DNA of 64,000 bases, taken from the NCBI RefSeq assembly GCF_019578655.1, contig NC_063259.1, positions 12,738,489 through 12,802,488 on the forward strand, read 5' to 3'. Positions 10,933 to 21,753 of this stretch are shown in pieces. A model generated the notes under the pieces. The model saw only the letters and a program-made list of their open reading frames with translations, made no database searches and was not told the DNA's origin. Position numbers and translations under genes: made by a program. Positions within the stretch are counted from its first letter, which is position 1. The number at the start of each line of letters is the position of its first letter. Origin of the DNA: Ricinus communis. Lineage: Eukaryota > Streptophyta > Magnoliopsida > Malpighiales > Euphorbiaceae.

Positions 10933-13480
10933 CTAGCTCTAGCTCAGGTTAGGATATGTCTTGGAAAGAGTTTATGACCTAATATTCATTGAAATCAAGG
11001 GTGATCATGGACACTTATTTTGAGGGTCGTGTATTATTATAGTTTGGTAGGGAGTTTCTTCAAGTGTTGGACTAGTCTGGGTTGGTCAGTTTCCCAGCAT
11101 CAATGAGGTCTTAAATTTCATGCTTGAGCCGGATATAGTTATCTATAAGGTATGCATTTTGGACTAAAAAATGATGGGGTAACTTATCAAAGAGCGACCG
11201 CTACCTTGTATGATGCACACGGGGTTGTTTTCTCATACTCTAAAATTAACCCATTTAAGGGGTTGTTTTTCCATACTCACAAATATACCAAAATTACGGG
11301 GTTATTTTCTTCGATTGATAAATATCAACGTATTATGGGGTTGTTTTCTAATATTTATAAATATACCCCTCTTATGGGGTTGTTTTCTCATATTAAAAAA
11401 TTTAACTCTTCTACGAGAATGTTTTCTTAGATTTTCAATTACACTACTTATACAGGGTTGTTTTCTCAGATTCATAAATATACACGTTTTACGGGGTTAT
11501 TTTCTTATATTGATAAATATACCACTTTTACGTGGTCGTTTTCTCATATTAAATTATTAGCACTATTATGGAGTTGTTTTGTCAAATTCATAAATTTACA
11601 TGTTTTACGGGGTTATTTTCTTATATCGACAAATATATCACTTTTACGGGGCTGTTTTCTCATATTATAAAATTAGACAATTTAAGGGGTTGTTTTCTCA
11701 TACTCACAAATATACCAAACTTACGGGGTTATTTTCTCATATTAAAAATGTACCCCTTCTGTGTTTTCTCATACTCGTAATTACACTACTTTTACAGAGT
11801 TGTTTTCTCAGATTCATAAATATACACGTTTTACAGGGTAGTTTTCTTATATTGATAAATATACTACTTTTATGGGGTTGTTTTCTCATATTAAATTATT
11901 AGCACTATTATCGGTTATTTTTTCAACTTCATAAATTTACACATTTTACAGGGTTATTTTCTTATATCGACAAATATACCCCTTTTACGGGGTTGTTTTC
12001 TCATATTATAAAATTAATTCATTTACGGGGTTGGTTTCTCATACTCACAAATATACCAAAACAATGGGGTTATTTTCTCTGATTGATAAATATCCCCGTA
12101 TTGTTTTCTCGATTAGAAAATTTACCGATCTTCCATGCTTTGCTTTCTCGGACTCACAATTACACTACTTTTACGGGGTTATTTCTTAAATTCATAAATA
12201 TACACATTTTACGGGGTTATTATTTTATATTGATAAATATACCACTTTTATGGGGTCATTTTCTTATCTTAAATTATTAGCACTATGATGGGATTTTGTC
12301 ACATTCATAAATTTACACGTTTTACGATATTATTTTTTTATATCGACAAATATACCCCTTTCATGGGGTTGTTTTCTCATACTCTAAAATTAACCTAATT
12401 AACGGGTTGTTTTCCCATACTCATAAATATACCAAACTTACGGGGTTATTTTCTCCAATTGATAAATATCCACATATTACGGGGTTGTTCTCTAATATTT
12501 ATAAATGTAGCCCTTTTACGGGGTAGTTTTCTCATATTAAAAAATGACCCCTTCTACGAGGCTGTTCTCTCAAACTCGCAATTACACTACTTTTACACGG
12601 TTGTTTTCTCTGATTCATGAATATACACGTTTTATGGAGTTATTTTCTTATATTGATAAATATACCACTTTTATGGGGTCGTTTTCTCATATTAAATTCT
12701 TGGCACTATTATGGGGTTGTTCTGTCAAATTCATAAATTTACACATTTTATGGGGATATTTTCTTATATTGATAAATATACCATTTTTACGGGATTGTTT
12801 TCTCATATTATAAAATTAGTCCATCCACGGGGTTGTTTTCTCATACTCACAAATATTCCAAACTTACGGGGTTATTTTCTCCGATTGATAAATATCCTCG
12901 TATTACGGGGTTGTTTTCTCATATTAGAAATTTTACACCATCTACCAGGCTATTTTCTCAAACTCGCAATTACACTATTTTTACGGGGTTGTTTTCTCAG
13001 AGTCATAAATATACACATTTTACGGGATTATTTTCTTATATTGATAAATATACCACTTTTACGGGGTCGTTTTCTCATATTTTATTAGCACTATGATGGG
13101 GTTCTTTTGTCAAATTCATAAATTTACACGTTTTATGCGATTATGTTCTTGTATTGAGAAATATACCCCTTTTAAGGGATTGCTCTCTTATACTCTAAAA
13201 TTAACCTATTTAAGGGGTTATTTTCCCATAGTCATAAATCTAGCAAAATGAAGGGGTTATTTTCTTCGATTGATAAATATCCTCGTATTACGGGGTTGTT
13301 TTCTAATATTTATAAATATACCCCTCTTACGGAGTTGCTTTCTCATATCAAAAAATTTACCCCTTCTAGGAGGCTGTTTTCTTAGACTCACAATTACACT
13401 ACTTTTACATGGTTGTTTTCTCAGATTTATAAATATACATATTTTACTAGGTTATTTCTTATAAATATACCGAAATAAAT
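10933..13480 (+). repeat. Array 1 higher-order unit 5
   Basis: About 2548 bp with the RT motif from 11152. It is the most divergent unit in its second half (12600-13150), where several monomers carry variants absent from units 1-4. It ends in the same CGAAATAAAT stretch as the other units, then passes into AT-rich sequence. Confidence 0.9.
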
Positions 13481-13589
13481 AAAAATGAATAATAATAAAA
13501 AATAACAAGTACAAAATAATAAAATAAATAAATAAATAATAAAACAGGTAAAGGATGTGTAGAAGCACATAAGCAAAGCCACATAGGGT
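13481..13589. repeat. AT-rich low-complexity linker
   Basis: Short AAT and AAAT tracts link the end of array 1 to the PMD pseudogene. No coding or RNA signal is visible. Confidence 0.6.
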
Positions 13590-14570
13590 TCGCCTAGCTC
13601 GGCAACCCTAGTCTAATCCCTAGTATGCTGCACTAACCCGGCTCAGCCCCAAGCCTACCTCGGGACAATCTTCAAGTTTGCTAGTAAGGGAAGAATCCTA
13701 AAATTGACACACTGTTCGGTATCAGCTAGAATGGTGCTCCCCAACATATATGCAATAAGGAGCGAGCATAAAGGTCCTCTTCAGCATCACTTAGCAACTG
13801 CTTATCGGTGTCCACTCTCCTGGTCTAGTGGGTGCACAACGACATGAGAACCACCTTCATCCGCCTCTTAACAGTAGGTGTGAAGCCTAGTAGCTCAGCT
13901 AGTATGCTTTTGTTCTAGTGGAATCGATAGTCGAACACAGGAGGGCACCGTCATAGTGTAATCCTGTATGAGCGGTATAGTCCAATAGGGTCATAGTCAT
14001 CTCCCTAAAGCATAGCTAAGAGGTATGCATCATGTCTTATCACCTCTCTATAGTCATTGCCACTGCATCGTTTTGGACGTGCAGCAGGTGCAGCACATAG
14101 GCCAACTAGGAAAAGCCAACATCAGCAACATGGGCCCTCATCCTTGATGATGACTTCTCCTATCATGTATGGGATAGGACAAATTACCCGCCAAGCCGTG
14201 ACAAGCAATGAACGGCTATAAGTCAAACATACTAAGCTAAGTCTCATTCTTTTCCTATATCTATCCTTAATATTGCAAATGTTTTATGTTCTTTTAAGTC
14301 CAAGAAGCATAATGTAATCTAATATTATTCACATATTTTTTTCTTACATAAAAAATAAATAAGCACAATAAAATAATAATGAAAATAATAATAATTAAAG
14401 AAATACAAATAAAAGGGAAAATCAGAACCACCAACCCTAGGATGCTGCTGGAATGCTTGGTGGATAGCCGGTTGCACATGCAGGGGTGTATCGTACTCCT
14501 CCTTGATCACTGGCCACCTTCGAGGTTGCATAGGGACTCCAGGAACACGTGCCCTTTGATTAGCCATTCA
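13590..14570 (-). pseudogene. Plant mobile domain (PMD) pseudogene, divergent subfamily
   Basis: Conceptual translation of the minus strand gives recognisable PMD segments. Near 14090-13990 there is an HLLHVQNDAVAMTIERW-like stretch, then REMTMTLLDY; near 13790-13660 there is YARSLLHIWG, then PRYAWGWAGLVHAYL, matching the PMD pattern where YSWG precedes ALAYLY. Several stops and frame changes intervene. An upstream segment starting at 14567 (MANQRARVPGV) may be a first exon, separated by AT-rich sequence that could be an intron. It lies antisense to the leader and integrase to its right, as the better preserved copy at 17460-19988 does. PMD proteins include host MAIN/MAIL factors and versions carried by transposons; this one looks transposon-borne. 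Confidence 0.6.
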
Positions 14571-15508
14571 AAAGTGCAAAGGTATACAAATTTTGATAGA
14601 GTCCTAAAATGGTTAGTCTCAAACACATACGCAGCATTTTCTCTCACTCACAAATCACTCAAATTGTTAAAAACAGAAAAAAAAATGATACAAGTGATGT
14701 CATCTAGCGTCACTTGGCTTTTTTACAGGTGAAAATTCGGTCTAAGCCCACGCGAGCTTAAGCTTAGCCCATGTGGCCTTTGCTCATTCCACATGGACTA
14801 AGACTAAGCCTACGTGGGGTAAGCTTAAAGTATAATAAATTGAGAGTTCTTTTGACCCTAAAAAATAAAGAATTAAGGCAAATTCACCCTTAGAACTTCC
14901 AATTTACGGACAATGCAGCCCACATGCATAAAATTCATTATTCCCACTAACCCAAACCTAGGACGCTAGTCTTGAGACATTATCTCTTTCCAGGTAATTG
15001 CTTTGTTCAATTTTATAAAGCTCATTCTCCAAAGCAATGAGAAAAAATGGCCATGCTAAAAACAAATTAATAACAAAATCTAAGTCCTTAAACAATGGCG
15101 AGATGGTGTCTCCTGCAATAAGTGCAAATAATAAGGTGGTGCCTCATTTTCTACCAAGTAACCCAATTAAAGTAGTGAGATGGTGTCTCCTCCAGCTTCA
15201 ATAAAAATGAGAGATGGTGTCTCTTGTAATCTGAGCAAATAGTAAAGTGGTGCCTTCTGTCTTGTGAGCAAGATGGTGTCTGCTCTATAGGAGCTCGTTT
15301 ATCAATGCAGTAGCGAGATGGTGTCCTCCTACAGTTTTAACAAAATCGGTGAGATGATATTTCCTATAATCAGAGCAAATAGCAAGGTGGTGCCTTCTAT
15401 CCTGAGGGGAAGGTGTCTTCCCTATAGGGGCTCATTTAATAGTAGTAAACTGGTGCATCCTGCCTTAACAACAGTAGAGAGATGGTGTCACTTGAGGAAT
15501 ATTTACCG
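14571..15508 (+). mobile_element. LTR-like region of a Tat element, with short internal repeats
   Basis: This non-coding stretch lies between an antisense PMD relic and a retroelement leader, the position expected of an LTR. From about 15100 to 15500 a motif like GAGATGGTGTCTCCT recurs at irregular intervals (about 15100, 15178, 15212, 15274, 15311, 15481), alternating with AAGGTGGTGCCT-like motifs. No clear TG start was found. 14571-15090 holds nothing else I can name. Confidence 0.45.
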
Positions 15509-15836
15509 AGATGGCAACTCCTAGTCTTCTTCATAATTCGTAGTCACTGCGGTTGTCATGATCCCTTGAGACCTTTTCCCGGATGGATCACTTTTAACTC
15601 GAGCCTAGTACGGATGAGACAACCTTCTATTTAGTGATGTAGCTGCAATTGCTTGGGGCGGGCTTCGAGAAAACCACTCACACTTATCCAAGACTCAACA
15701 AATGGTAATGACAATAGAAATCTCCACTAATTACCTAATTGCTTGCTATTTGAGATATTTTCCTCTATAAGAGTTTGAAGCCCACATCTTACAAGGCTTC
15801 GACCCAAAACATGTAGGCATTTCCCTCCTTGGCCTT
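15509..15836 (+). mobile_element. Tat element 5' leader with decayed primer-binding site
   Basis: TGGCAACTCC at 15512-15521 is a mutated form of TGGCGACTCC, found at 21350-21359. The next 300 bp match the leader at 21360-21625, with shared blocks such as CCTTTTCCCGGATGGATCAC. The leader here runs straight into integrase sequence at about 15836, so gag, protease, RT and RNase H are deleted. Confidence 0.65.
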
Positions 15837-16690
15837 TTGTAGCTTAGGGGATCGACATTATTGGAGAAATAAAACCTCATTCGAATGGTCGTAGGTTCAT
15901 AGTTGTAGCAATTGACTACTTCTCTGAGTGGGTTGAAGCCGAGTCATTCACCACTGTAGGGTCAAGAGAGATGGTCGGATTCATAGAAAGGAACTTGATT
16001 TGTAGATATGGGGTCTCACTTCATGTTGTGATGGATAATGGGGTAACAGTTCATGGGTGAGACAACAAACTTATAGAATACATGATCGAGCATCATTAGT
16101 CTTCTTCGTACAAAACTCAAGCGAATTGAGCGGTAGAACCAACCAACAAGAATTTGAAGAAAATGCCTTCGAAGATGGTTTGGAATCATAAGGACTAGTC
16201 ATTTTGATTGCCCTTTACATTTTCCGAATATCAAACAACCGAGTGAACATCGACTGGGCAAACGCATACTCTATGGTTTATGGGACTGAAGTAGTTTTGC
16301 CAATTGAGTAGAGTTGAAGTCTTTGAGAGTTGTATTAGAGGCTGAAATACTAGAGTACTAATGGGTTGAGCAAAGATACCAGCAATTGGCTTTGGTTGAT
16401 GAGAAAAGGATAAAAGCCTTATACCACATGCAATTGTATTAAAAAAGAATAGCCATGGCATTTAACAAGAAAGTAAAGCTAAGAAAGATCAAAGCTGATG
16501 ATCTAGTATTGAAGCATACAAGGCCTACCGCATTTGACCAGAGAAGAAAGTTTAGGTAGAACTGGGAGGCCCGTACTTGGTAAAGAAGATTTTGCCCAAA
16601 AGTGCTGCTAATATCTCAGACCTAGAGGAGAATGAGTACACTGAGCCAATCAATATAGATCATCTCAAGAAATACCATGTATAATAAAAA
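15837..16690 (+). pseudogene. Ty3/gypsy integrase C-terminal half (end of pol)
   Basis: The translation shows the integrase core segment FIVVAIDYFSEWVEAES (about 15890-15945), which carries the first catalytic Asp. VVMDNG follows near 16030 and carries the second. Later come VYGTEVVLPIE (about 16280), the region that normally precedes the integrase C-terminal domain, and finally INIDHLKKYHV with a stop at about 16684, typical of the pol end. Many in-frame stops and at least one frame change separate these pieces, so it is inactive. The catalytic Glu was not located. It sits between a leader and a 3' non-coding region, consistent with an internally deleted element. Confidence 0.8.
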
Positions 16691-17459
16691 TGAAATGATG
16701 AAAATAATAAAGGAAAAATGGCATGCTGATCAGAAAACTTGAAAAGGCTGGTCAGGCAAAAGTCAAGGCAAGAGATAGAAAATAATTAGCTAGAAAATCT
16801 GAAAAGATTGGCTGATGATAAGAGTTATATTATGAGAAATCAAAATGTACTCATCTAGGCTTTTTTTTTAAATGAATAAGTTGTTTAGAATTTTTATGAA
16901 ACATATGTATATCTATTTACCATTTTATGCACTAATTAAAAGAAAAACAAAGCTAGAAAGTCCTAAGTAAAATAAATGAGATCTGAAAAGAAGCACAATT
17001 TTTTTTTTCTCTTTGCATTTGCATTTATATCCTTAGATAGAGCAGCTAGTTCTAGAGTCCTCTTGAATTGGGAAAAGCTAGGGGAGATCAATATATGAGG
17101 CTCCTCCCATAGCCAAAAATAAGAAAAGAAAAAAGAAACAAAAAGAAAAGGAAAAAGCTAAGTTAAAAACCTAAAAGGGAGGCTTAGGCAAAAATAGTGT
17201 ATGCTAAGTTGAAAACCTAAACGAGCGAGTTAGGCAAAACTTAAGACATTAGCCTGCTAAGTTGAAATCCCGAAAGGGTGGCTTAGGCAAAATTAAGGCA
17301 AAAGAAAAGAGATTTGGTTTCACGGCTTCCAAATGCAATTTCTAACCCGTTTTGGCAATTTTTCAGGTGCTTACTTGATTTTCGACAAGCATAAGCTCAT
17401 ACAAATGTAGAAATTAAAAGAAATGAGATCAGAAGAAAAGTACAAGCAAAGAGAAGTCA
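16691..17459 (+). repeat. Tat 3' non-coding region with GCTAAGTTG tandem repeats
   Basis: After the pol stop comes non-coding sequence with an imperfect tandem repeat of about 60-70 bp at roughly 17137-17300. Each copy has a GCTAAGTTGAAAACC-like start and a GGCTTAGGCAAAA-like end. The same repeat occurs at 52255-52360 beside the other PMD copy, showing that the two 3' regions are homologous. Purine-rich stretches nearby (17105-17140) are candidate polypurine tracts, but none was assigned. Confidence 0.55.
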
Positions 17460-19988
17460 GAAGCCTGAGTTCCCTCCTGAACTATCCATCTTGCCATCTA
17501 ATTTAGCATCCATCCCTTGGCTCTGCAAGGCTGATAGCTGAAGGGTCAGTGTGTTGATCCGATGTTACTGAGCATCAAGCTGGCGCTATAGGTCATCTAG
17601 TGGTCCTTGTAACCCTTCATGGTCCCTCTGATAATAACCTAAAAGGAGATTAGTTCGCACAATTCATGCATACAACCATACTCTTTTCATCTTATAATTT
17701 ACTTTGGCTCTTACTTGCTAATCCTCGACAAGGACGAAGAATTGTCTCCTTGTAGTGCCGACTAGTCGATGTAACTGCTTGAGCGAACCCCTTTGAACTT
17801 GTATTCGTATATATGTCACTAACCTTTCTAGGAAAGCCAAGAGGTGAAAACATAGAAGAAAAGAATAAGCTTACATGGGTGCAAGTGCTTGGAATGAACT
17901 CCGGAAGAAAATACTGATCCATTGCAAGCTAGTGCTCTATAATACCAAATGGCTCTATTATGAAACCATCAGATCAAGGGGGGAACGAAACAATTCCCGA
18001 AACCACATAAGATACGATCATAGGAGGTGCCTCGGAAGTCACACCCGTAGATAAGCCTACAACATGAGAAGGCTTGAAGCGTCGGAAGGAGCATTCCTGA
18101 ATCGGCCTACGAATAGTAACAAGCTGGAAGACAAGCTGTAAATAAATTAATAAAAGAGCAGTACGTGACGGAAAAACAAAAAAACTCTAAGTGAAACCAA
18201 GAAAATACCTGAGCAATAGCATCATCTCTAAGAGGTAGAGCTCCCAGCAGTTGAGGGATGAACGAGGTATAGTTTGTTAGCCAGGATTGGTTAGTAAGGT
18301 CTTTAGGCTTGTCGTACCCGTTCAAATATTCCGCTAGCTCCTCCCCAACAAGATCCACCATCCAGAATATGGAAAGAGGTGGAGATAATGGGACTCGGCG
18401 CTTGCTAGGACCTCAATCCCAACTGTAAATCCTCTCACCTAGATACCACACCCGACATGCAGGCCTAGCCAATAGGATCCTCTACTGTCCGAGGTCAGCT
18501 GTGAATAACATATAAGGCTCCCATTGGCTGTCTCTCCCAGCCAATCACTCAACATCTACGAACCAGAAAGGTAACTAATAATATAAATAGAGCATAAATA
18601 CGACTAATGAATTTTGTTTACCATGTCCTAGGTCCGGTTGTTAATCCATATGCAGTGCACGTGAACCAGTGACTACTCTAGTGTGATAGTCCTGCTCGAG
18701 CCCCAGTGGCTTAGGCAAGAAAAAGCCCGTGAAGTGTAGATGGCTTATGAGCCCACTAGAAGGCCCAAACCTGAAGAATAAGGAGTCAGCACACATGATA
18801 TATATATAAAAGGAACTAAGGAAAAGAAGTCAGAACATAACTCACGTAGATCACCTGCCAAAAACTGTAAATCCCTTTACTACCTAGAATGATGACGTCC
18901 ATCTAATGGTATAGATATGCAAGAGCTATAGACCCTTACCCGTAAGAAGAGACCTGGTCCAAGTCCCACAGAGGAGCTAGATAATGAAAGTTCAGCGAGT
19001 TTCCCGAGTCATTGAATAAGGTTGTAACAAAGAGGTACACCAAAAAAGCTCAGGCCATCTGGTTAACTTCCAAAGCATTCTAAAGAATGAAGCATTGGTA
19101 AGAAATGCTTCATGAGTTCTTGAACATCAGCAAGAACCCACGTAAGTCGATGATGAAGCGCTCCCGAGCATAAGAACACTGATGGTGGATCGTATCATCG
19201 AAGGGCACAGGCATGCTAGAGAAATCGATGCCAGTAATGGCATAAAATAAAAGGGGAGAGAGAGTCAGCTCACCAATTGGAGTGTGGAAGGTGTGAGTCG
19301 TATATATCCACCTCTTGAGCAGAGCATAGATCGAATCTCTCGCTAGCTGAGGGGAGTGTGGTCACAAACCAGCGAAAGCTGCTGTCTCCAATTCAGGCCC
19401 AAACTGAGCTAGGAAGCTCATCAAACGACTCACATGCATCATAGAAATTTTTGACAAATCGGATCGACATCACATTGCCCTAGAAGGTAAAAGTATAAGT
19501 ATTTAAACATCACATGCATACAAAAAGACTTCGAAGAGGTAACTATATGTCTATCCGGTGTTATTTTTTGTAAAAAAGCCCCTAAAAATACCTTCGTCTG
19601 GCCTGTGCACAACCAATTTGCACTATATAGAGCTGAATCGGCTCTAGCTAGAGCTAATCAACACTACATAGTGCGGATGGCTATACATACAGCCGATCAG
19701 TTTTGTAGGCTAGGTTTCCAAAAAATTTCTTAATTCTTTTTCAATATTTCATGTATTTGGAGTAAATAACATGCATACCAAGTTTTTAAGTTGCAGAAAA
19801 TGAAGTCTAAGCTAAGAAATTACCTTTTCGAAGGCTCAAAAAGTGCGATATTTGCTCAATTTTGCTAGAAGAGGAGTCTCCTCTCCTTTCACAAGCCCAA
19901 GGTCATTTTGGTAGAAACTAAGGGTAGAAAACTCCCAATTTGGTGCAACTAGGGTGCGTCTGGTGAATCTAGAAGACGAACTTGCCAT
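17460..19988 (-). pseudogene. Antisense plant mobile domain gene with at least five introns
   Basis: This gene lies antisense to the retroelement. The proposed ATG is at 19988-19986 and exon 1 runs to 19824. Introns are inferred at 19823-19480, 18845-18771, 18621-18556, 18208-18136 and 17714-17639. All start GT and end AG, and all have a counterpart at the same place in the copies at 53640-55226 or 56745-57815. Exon 2 carries the PMD core: RWIYTTHTFHTPIGEL near 19300, then SYGWGSIALAYLYHLMD near 18930-18890. Later exons give VDLVGEELAEYLNGYDKPKDL-like sequence (about 18360) and a polar, coiled-coil-like tail (about 17635-17480). Damage includes a TGA at codon 51 (19838-19836) and several frame changes. 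It is probably transposon-borne, not a host gene. Confidence 0.75.
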
Positions 19989-20109
19989 TTTAGGACTAAT
20001 TTTATGGAAATCGGTTAAGAATTGAGTGAGTAATCAAAGAAAGAGAAAAAAGAGCTTTAGAGAGAAAAGTGAGGGAAATGGGTAAAATGAAGGAAGAATG
20101 TGGATAGAA

Positions 20110-20118
20110 CTATTTATA
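20110..20118 (-). promoter_or_regulatory. TATA box of the antisense PMD gene
   Basis: The minus strand reads TATAAATAG here, a good match to the plant TATA consensus, about 120 bp upstream of the proposed ATG. The stretch between (19990-20105) is CT-rich on the coding strand, as in many plant 5' leaders. The homologous site in the inverted copy (56748-56755) reads TATATATG. Confidence 0.6.
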
Positions 20119-21344
20119 TGTCCTAAAGAAGGGGCAAATATGTCAATTTGGTCCCCAACCTGTTAAAATCAAGTTTTAGTCCAAAAGTTAGTACGAGTTC
20201 ACAAAAGACATATAGAAGCTTGATTAGCACCGGGAGGGGGAATCTCTAGGAAAATTACAAGTTTGGTGCTTGACCGAGCAAATTATGTTTTAGTCCCATG
20301 ATGGGCCAAATGCCAGTATAGCTTCCAAAAAGCATTAAAACAAGTCAAATTATGCCCCGAGGCACGATATTTCAACCTAAGCACACGAAAGTGGAAAATT
20401 GACCCGAAGCAGCAAATTTTTTCCTAGAATGGAAAGTAGCTAGAAGGAAGTCTCTACAATCACCAGTTAATAGGCATAGTTCCTAATTCCATGGGTGTGG
20501 AACCCAATTCGAATGGGCGTAGTCCCCGAAAAGCAAGCGGAGTCCTTAATCCAAGCAGGCCAAGTCTTTAATGCAAGCAGGCAAAGTCCTTGATCCAAGC
20601 AAGCAAAGTCCTAAATCTAAGCAAGCAAAGTCCTCAACCCAAGTAGGAGTGACCCCATATTGAACCAGTGATCAAAGTTCAAGTTTATTTAGGATGTTAG
20701 TTACCCCTTGTTATATTTTGTTTATCCATTTTATACTCTTCCTTCCTTCCATTCTTTATATTCATTTTATTTATTGCTTTGGTATATTTAGATCTCACCT
20801 CATATGCTAAGGGTAAAACAAACTTAGGTTGATTAATCACTTCACATGCTTACTAAAATAAATCAACTCACCAATGTGAGTACTCTGCCTTTCACATTAC
20901 ATTCACCTAATTGCTCAAAGATAAAATGAACTCGGCATTCGCATGCTTAAATAAAAAGGGTTATATTTAGTCACTTTGACATGTCAGATAAAATCTAAGG
21001 TGTCAACGTACCTCCCTTAGGTTTAGTGGCACCAATGTGCCTTCCATCTATATTCTAGGTTAGTAATATCTTTTCCTCACTTTATGCATGATTAAATAAG
21101 ATAATGAAACGTCATTATAATAAAATGGGTAGTAGCTAATCTAGGTTAATACAATTAGGGAAACCAAAAGCCTTAGAGTCTAATAATAAGTACCAAAAGC
21201 CCTAAACCTAACCCCTTACCAGCACATACCTAACTTTTCAAACCCAAATATATGATTCAGGGAGGGGGGGGGGGAAGTTAGGTTCTCCACGAGAAATTTA
21301 AGCTGCCATCCTTCGTCCCTCTCTATTTGTCTCGGTTGTTTTAC
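20119..21344 (+). mobile_element. LTR-like region with short tandem repeats, upstream of a primer site
   Basis: Non-coding sequence from the antisense promoter to a primer-binding site. At about 20500-20645 an imperfect repeat of roughly 28 bp occurs, with AAGCAAAGTCCT cores. From about 20690 the sequence is T-rich and resembles the transcribed end of an LTR. A G-rich tract (GGGAGGGGGGGGGG) lies near 21261-21275. The segment homologous to 19600-20650 appears inverted at 56200-57340. LTR limits were not resolved. Confidence 0.45.
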
Positions 21345-21753
21345 CGAGGTGGCGACTCCTAGTCTTCTCCATAATTCGCAGTCACTACGGTTGTCATGAT
21401 CCCTTGAGACCTTTTCCCGGATGGATCACTTTTAACTCGAGCCTAGTATGGACGAGACAACCTTCTATATAGTGACGTAGCTGCAATCCCTTAGGGTGGG
21501 CTTCGAGAAAACCACACTCACACTTATCCAAGACCTAATTGCTTGTTATTTGAGATATTTTCCTTTATAAGAGTTTGAAGCCCACATCTTATAAGGCTTC
21601 GACCCAAAACATGTAGGCCTTTCCCTTATAATGGAAAATATCACCTTGTTTGAACTGCTTTGAGAGCCGTTGGCATGCACGTTGGTACTTATTATCCCTT
21701 ATTGATAGTAAGCCCAAACTAAAGTCCTAGGAGAAAGAGACTCACCTCAAACC
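21345..21753 (+). mobile_element. Tat element primer-binding site and 5' leader
   Basis: TGGCGACTCC at 21350-21359 is complementary to a tRNA 3' end (GGAGTCGCCA). It lies just after a likely LTR end, and a leader matching 15520-15820 follows. The leader continues into the gag open frame at 21754. The tRNA identity was not determined. Confidence 0.6.

Larger units (their letters stand above)
740..13480 (+). repeat. Array 1: hierarchical 39-bp satellite, five 2.55-kb higher-order units
   Basis: The basic monomer is about 39 bp. A typical unit starts ACGGGGTTGTTTTCTCATA and ends AAATATACCCCTTTT. Every roughly 9-11 monomers a variant carrying TTAGCACTAT appears; in unit 1 these markers lie at 1365, 1708, 2086, 2509 and 2897. 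The whole block, headed by about 290 bp of retroelement sequence, recurs five times starting at 740, 3290, 5831, 8380 and 10933. Monomers inside a unit differ clearly, but the units are nearly identical by eye, which is the usual mark of recent higher-order amplification. Because 39 is a multiple of three, long open frames with a 13-residue period occur by construction. I see no reason to call them genes. Confidence 0.95.

Noticed and set aside
1018..13464. The many 60-180-codon open frames across array 1
   Set aside because: They are shadows of a 39-bp tandem repeat in several frames. No start context, domain or codon signal supports genes.
14379..14732. Plus-strand 117-codon frame
   Set aside because: Antisense to the possible first exon and intron of the PMD relic, with low-complexity start and no recognisable domain.
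17824..17874. A sixth intron in the antisense PMD gene, with donor-like GTAAGC at 17874
   Set aside because: The stretch is 51 bp here and 48 bp at the second locus, both multiples of three and shorter than usual plant introns. It may simply be coding.
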